NCBI GenBank assembly: GCA_020630275.1 | Contig: JAHDBU010000010.1 | Coordinates: forward strand, 1 to 34,147 | Source: Hellea sp. | GTDB taxonomy: Bacteria > Pseudomonadota > Alphaproteobacteria > Caulobacterales > Maricaulaceae | Direction of reading: 5' to 3' | Length of the DNA stretch: 34,147 nucleotides | Shown here: positions 31,957 through 34,147 of the stretch, one piece after another | Layout of the letters: each line of letters starts with the position of its first letter | Position numbering within the stretch: position 1 is the stretch's first letter | Notes under the pieces: model-generated | The model's database searches: none | What the model saw: only the letters and a program-made list of their open reading frames with translations | What the model was told of the DNA's origin: nothing | Translations under genes and position numbers: made by a program

Positions 31957-32592
31957 TTATTCCACCAATCTGAATTGGATCTCATTGCGACGCGCAAAGC
32001 CAGGCACGAAGGGCGGATCATAAAAGGCATAGTCCGGCGTATCCGCGATTTTCAATCCCTTGGCGGTCGCATAAGCGCGCAATTCTCTGGTTTTCTTGTC
32101 GAGTTTGGATTGCTTCCAGCGGCCTGAGAAACGGATGGTAAGCGCCTTATAGGGCTTAGTTTCGCGGATGGTGATTTCAGAGTTTGTCGGCTTGGGAAGG
32201 GTTTCCATGGTATATTTCGACGGCATCATGAAATTGACGACCCATTGTCCTTCGGATGTTTGTGTCTGGACAACCGGAGAGGTCATTTTAATCTTTTCAG
32301 ATTTGATCTCTGTCTGAACAACCGGTGATGTCATCTTGATTTTGGACTGCACCTGATTGTCACCAAAGATGAAATCAGCCAGTTTGCGAAAGGCCTTATT
32401 GGCGGCCTGTTTACGGTCTCCGGTCACGGTGACTTCCGCCAACAACATAGGCGGATATTCACGAATTTCGATTTTTCCGTCTTCCTGCAGCACCTCATAG
32501 GCGGGCTTTTCGATGGCATAGGCTTTGGGCGGCACGAACATGATCATGACAATAGATATTGCCGTGAGAAACAAAACAGAAAAACGGGTCAT
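31957..32592 (-). CDS. SOUL family heme-binding protein, exported
   Basis: A 211-residue protein of the SOUL/HBP family, small heme- or porphyrin-binding proteins. A signal peptide (residues 1-26, ending PPKAYA) exports it. The domain opens YEVLQEDGKIEIREYPPMLLAEV, contains the doubled family motif (KIKMTSPVVQT at 84-94 and again at 100-110) and ends with PGFARRNEIQFRLVE, which matches the usual N-E-I-x-x-x-x family end. The two copies differ at synonymous sites, so this is an old repeat typical of bacterial SOUL proteins. It precedes the 56-residue membrane protein gene. Its job, perhaps heme buffering, is unknown. Confidence 0.92.
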   Translation of the reverse strand: MTRFSVLFLTAISIVMIMFVPPKAYAIEKPAYEVLQEDGKIEIREYPPMLLAEVTVTGDRKQAANKAFRKLADFIFGDNQVQSKIKMTSPVVQTEIKSEKIKMTSPVVQTQTSEGQWVVNFMMPSKYTMETLPKPTNSEITIRETKPYKALTIRFSGRWKQSKLDKKTRELRAYATAKGLKIADTPDYAFYDPPFVPGFARRNEIQFRLVE

Positions 32593-32656
32593 TAGGACAC
32601 CTCCTAACCCGTTTTACGCGTTTCTATATCTCGTAGATCAGAACAATAGCAGTTGG

Positions 32657-34147
32657 CTACAGCCCCAACTTATCCCGCAAAATTTGGTTCACAGCCTGTG
32701 GGTTGGCTTTGCCGCCACTGGCTTTCATGACCTGCCCGACAAAGAAACCGAGGAGTTTCGGATTGTCTTTGGCCTTTTCAACTTGAGCCGGATTGGCGTC
32801 GAGCGCCTCTTGGACTAAGGCTTCGATAGCGCCCGTATCTGTTACCTGTTTCAAACCTTCCTTTTCGATGATGTCGTCAGCTGAGCCGCCGCCTTCGAAC
32901 ATTTTCTCGAAGACTGTTTTGGCAATTTTACCGGAAATGGTGTTATCGGCAATCCGGTCCAAAAGCCCACCCAACGCATCAGCACCGACAGGACTATCAG
33001 AAAGATCGATCGCAGACTTATTGAGGGCTCCGAACAGATCTCCCATCATCCAGTTGGCCGCTATCTTGGCGTCGCGCGGTTTATCGCCGCCTTTAACTAG
33101 CTGCTCATAGAAATCGCCAACGGTTTTATCGACCGTCAGAACACCTGCGTCATAAGACGGGATACCGAATTCCGACACAAAGCGCGCTTTGCGGGCATCT
33201 GGCAATTCCGGAAGGTTGGCTTTGATCGCATCAACAAAACCCTGCTCCAGGTTCAGGGGCAACAAATCCGGATCCGGGAAATAGCGATAGTCATGGGCGT
33301 CCTCTTTTGAGCGCATGGACCGGGTTTCGTTTTTGACGCTGTCATAAAGACGCGTTTCCTGATCAATGGTCTCGCCGGCCTCGATGAGGTCGATCTGGCG
33401 ACGGGCTTCATGCATGATGGCCTGACGAATAAAGCGCAGGGAGTTGACGTTTTTGATCTCGCACCGCGTACCAAGCTCCCCGCCCGGACGGCGAACCGAT
33501 ACGTTCACATCCGCCCGCAGATTGCCTTTTTCCATATCGCCATCACAAGTGCCAAGGGCCCGGACAATGCCGCGGAGCTTATCCACATAGGCGGACGCCT
33601 CTTCGGGCGAGCGCATATCGGGCTTGGACACAATCTCCATAAGTGCCACGCCGGAACGGTTCAAATCTACATAGGTTTCGTCATCTGATAAATCATGCAC
33701 GGATTTTCCGGCGTCTTGCTCGAGGTGCAGCCGCTCAATACCGACGGTGATGGTTTCACCGTCTTCGCGTTCAATCTCGATCTCGCCTTCGCCCACGATA
33801 GGATGGGCGAATTGAGAAATCTGGTAGCCCTGCGGCAAGTCTACATAGAAATAATTCTTGCGATCAAACCGGGAATATAGGTTGATTTGTGCGTTCAGAC
33901 CCAATCCCGTACGGACCGCCTGCTCAACGCAGAATTCATTGATGACCGGCAGCATGCCTGGCATGCCTGCATCGACCAGCGACACTTGCGTGTTCGGCTC
34001 GGCCCCATATTCCGTGGCAGCCCCAGAGAAGAGCTTGGAATTAGACGCGACCTGAGCATGGACTTCCATACCGATGATGATTTCCCAATCACCGGTCTCG
34101 CCTTTGAGCCAATCTTTTTCATCGGCGACGCGTTTAGCTGTAAACAT
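32657..34147 (-). CDS. gatB: Aspartyl/glutamyl-tRNA amidotransferase subunit B
   Basis: GatB with GatA and GatC converts misacylated Glu-tRNA(Gln) and Asp-tRNA(Asn) to the correct amides. The 496 residues shown include [37 protein letters not shown], the signature [24 protein letters not shown], the [10 protein letters not shown] motif and the C-terminal tail domain with [29 protein letters not shown]. The visible ATG coincides with the window end, so a start further upstream cannot be excluded, although the opening looks natural. No gatA or gatC is seen inside the window. Confidence 0.96.
   Translation of the reverse strand: MFTAKRVADEKDWLKGETGDWEIIIGMEVHAQVASNSKLFSGAATEYGAEPNTQVSLVDAGMPGMLPVINEFCVEQAVRTGLGLNAQINLYSRFDRKNYFYVDLPQGYQISQFAHPIVGEGEIEIEREDGETITVGIERLHLEQDAGKSVHDLSDDETYVDLNRSGVALMEIVSKPDMRSPEEASAYVDKLRGIVRALGTCDGDMEKGNLRADVNVSVRRPGGELGTRCEIKNVNSLRFIRQAIMHEARRQIDLIEAGETIDQETRLYDSVKNETRSMRSKEDAHDYRYFPDPDLLPLNLEQGFVDAIKANLPELPDARKARFVSEFGIPSYDAGVLTVDKTVGDFYEQLVKGGDKPRDAKIAANWMMGDLFGALNKSAIDLSDSPVGADALGGLLDRIADNTISGKIAKTVFEKMFEGGGSADDIIEKEGLKQVTDTGAIEALVQEALDANPAQVEKAKDNPKLLGFFVGQVMKASGGKANPQAVNQILRDKLGL

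Noticed and set aside
32263-32343. Repeat in the SOUL protein as a recent duplication
   Set aside because: The doubled M-T-S-P-V motif is usual for bacterial SOUL proteins and the copies differ at synonymous sites.
1-34147. CRISPR arrays, insertion sequences, prophage genes, tRNA or rRNA genes
   Set aside because: I saw no regularly spaced repeats, transposase or integrase motifs, or tRNA-like cloverleaf sequences while reading both strands.

Overview
The window is a stretch of ordinary chromosome from an alphaproteobacterium, most likely a marine, stalked or budding type related to Hyphomonadaceae/Maricaulaceae. The reasons are the petABC order with trmL and hemF beside it, the cca / CoA-pyrophosphatase / DUF1285 cluster facing a MoxR-DUF58-DUF4159 operon, a complete zwf-pgl-edd Entner-Doudoroff operon under a LacI-type regulator, and a long TonB-dependent receptor. 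This placement is inference from gene content; no rRNA or marker search was possible. I see no tRNA or rRNA gene, insertion sequence, prophage or CRISPR array. Genes are packed tightly and no gene-free stretch exceeds about 230 bases.

Layout. 1-1377 (minus): methylthioadenosine phosphorylase, cut by the window edge, and a GNAT acetyltransferase. 1441-4816 (minus): cytochrome bc1 genes petA-petB-petC, preceded by a second, divergent Rieske gene. 4870-6179 (plus): trmL and hemF with an ATGA overlap. 6239-7345 (minus): secreted subtilisin-like protease. 7548-9950 (minus): DUF1285, CoA pyrophosphatase and CCA-adding enzyme, all overlapping. 10040-16791 (plus): MoxR ATPase, DUF58 protein and two large membrane proteins, a cell-envelope or chaperone-type module. 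16878-18028 (plus): a repeat-bearing lipoprotein and an exported protein of unknown function. 18032-19368 (minus): queC-queE of 7-deazaguanine (queuosine precursor) synthesis. 19444-20422 (plus): an exported unknown protein and a MaoC-type hydratase. 20484-22988 (minus): TonB-dependent receptor. 23175-25678 (plus): VTT-domain membrane protein and an ABC exporter. 25675-29672 (minus): edd, pgl, zwf, preceded by a lacI-type gene. 30814-34147 (minus): a 21-residue membrane peptide, a nitroreductase, a 56-residue membrane protein, a SOUL heme-binding protein and gatB.

The most noteworthy item is the second Rieske protein (4247-4816). It keeps all four 2Fe-2S ligands but has lost both disulfide cysteines and both hydrogen-bonding residues (Ser to Ala, Tyr to Phe) that give bc1 Rieske clusters their high potential. 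These changes suggest a low-potential partner or substitute subunit encoded next to the normal one. Other leads are a 21-residue hydrophobic peptide gene flanked by two stem-loops, one abutting its ribosome binding site; a LacI-type palindrome that covers both the regulator's stop codon and the likely zwf -35 element; and a lipoprotein built from 11-residue repeats.
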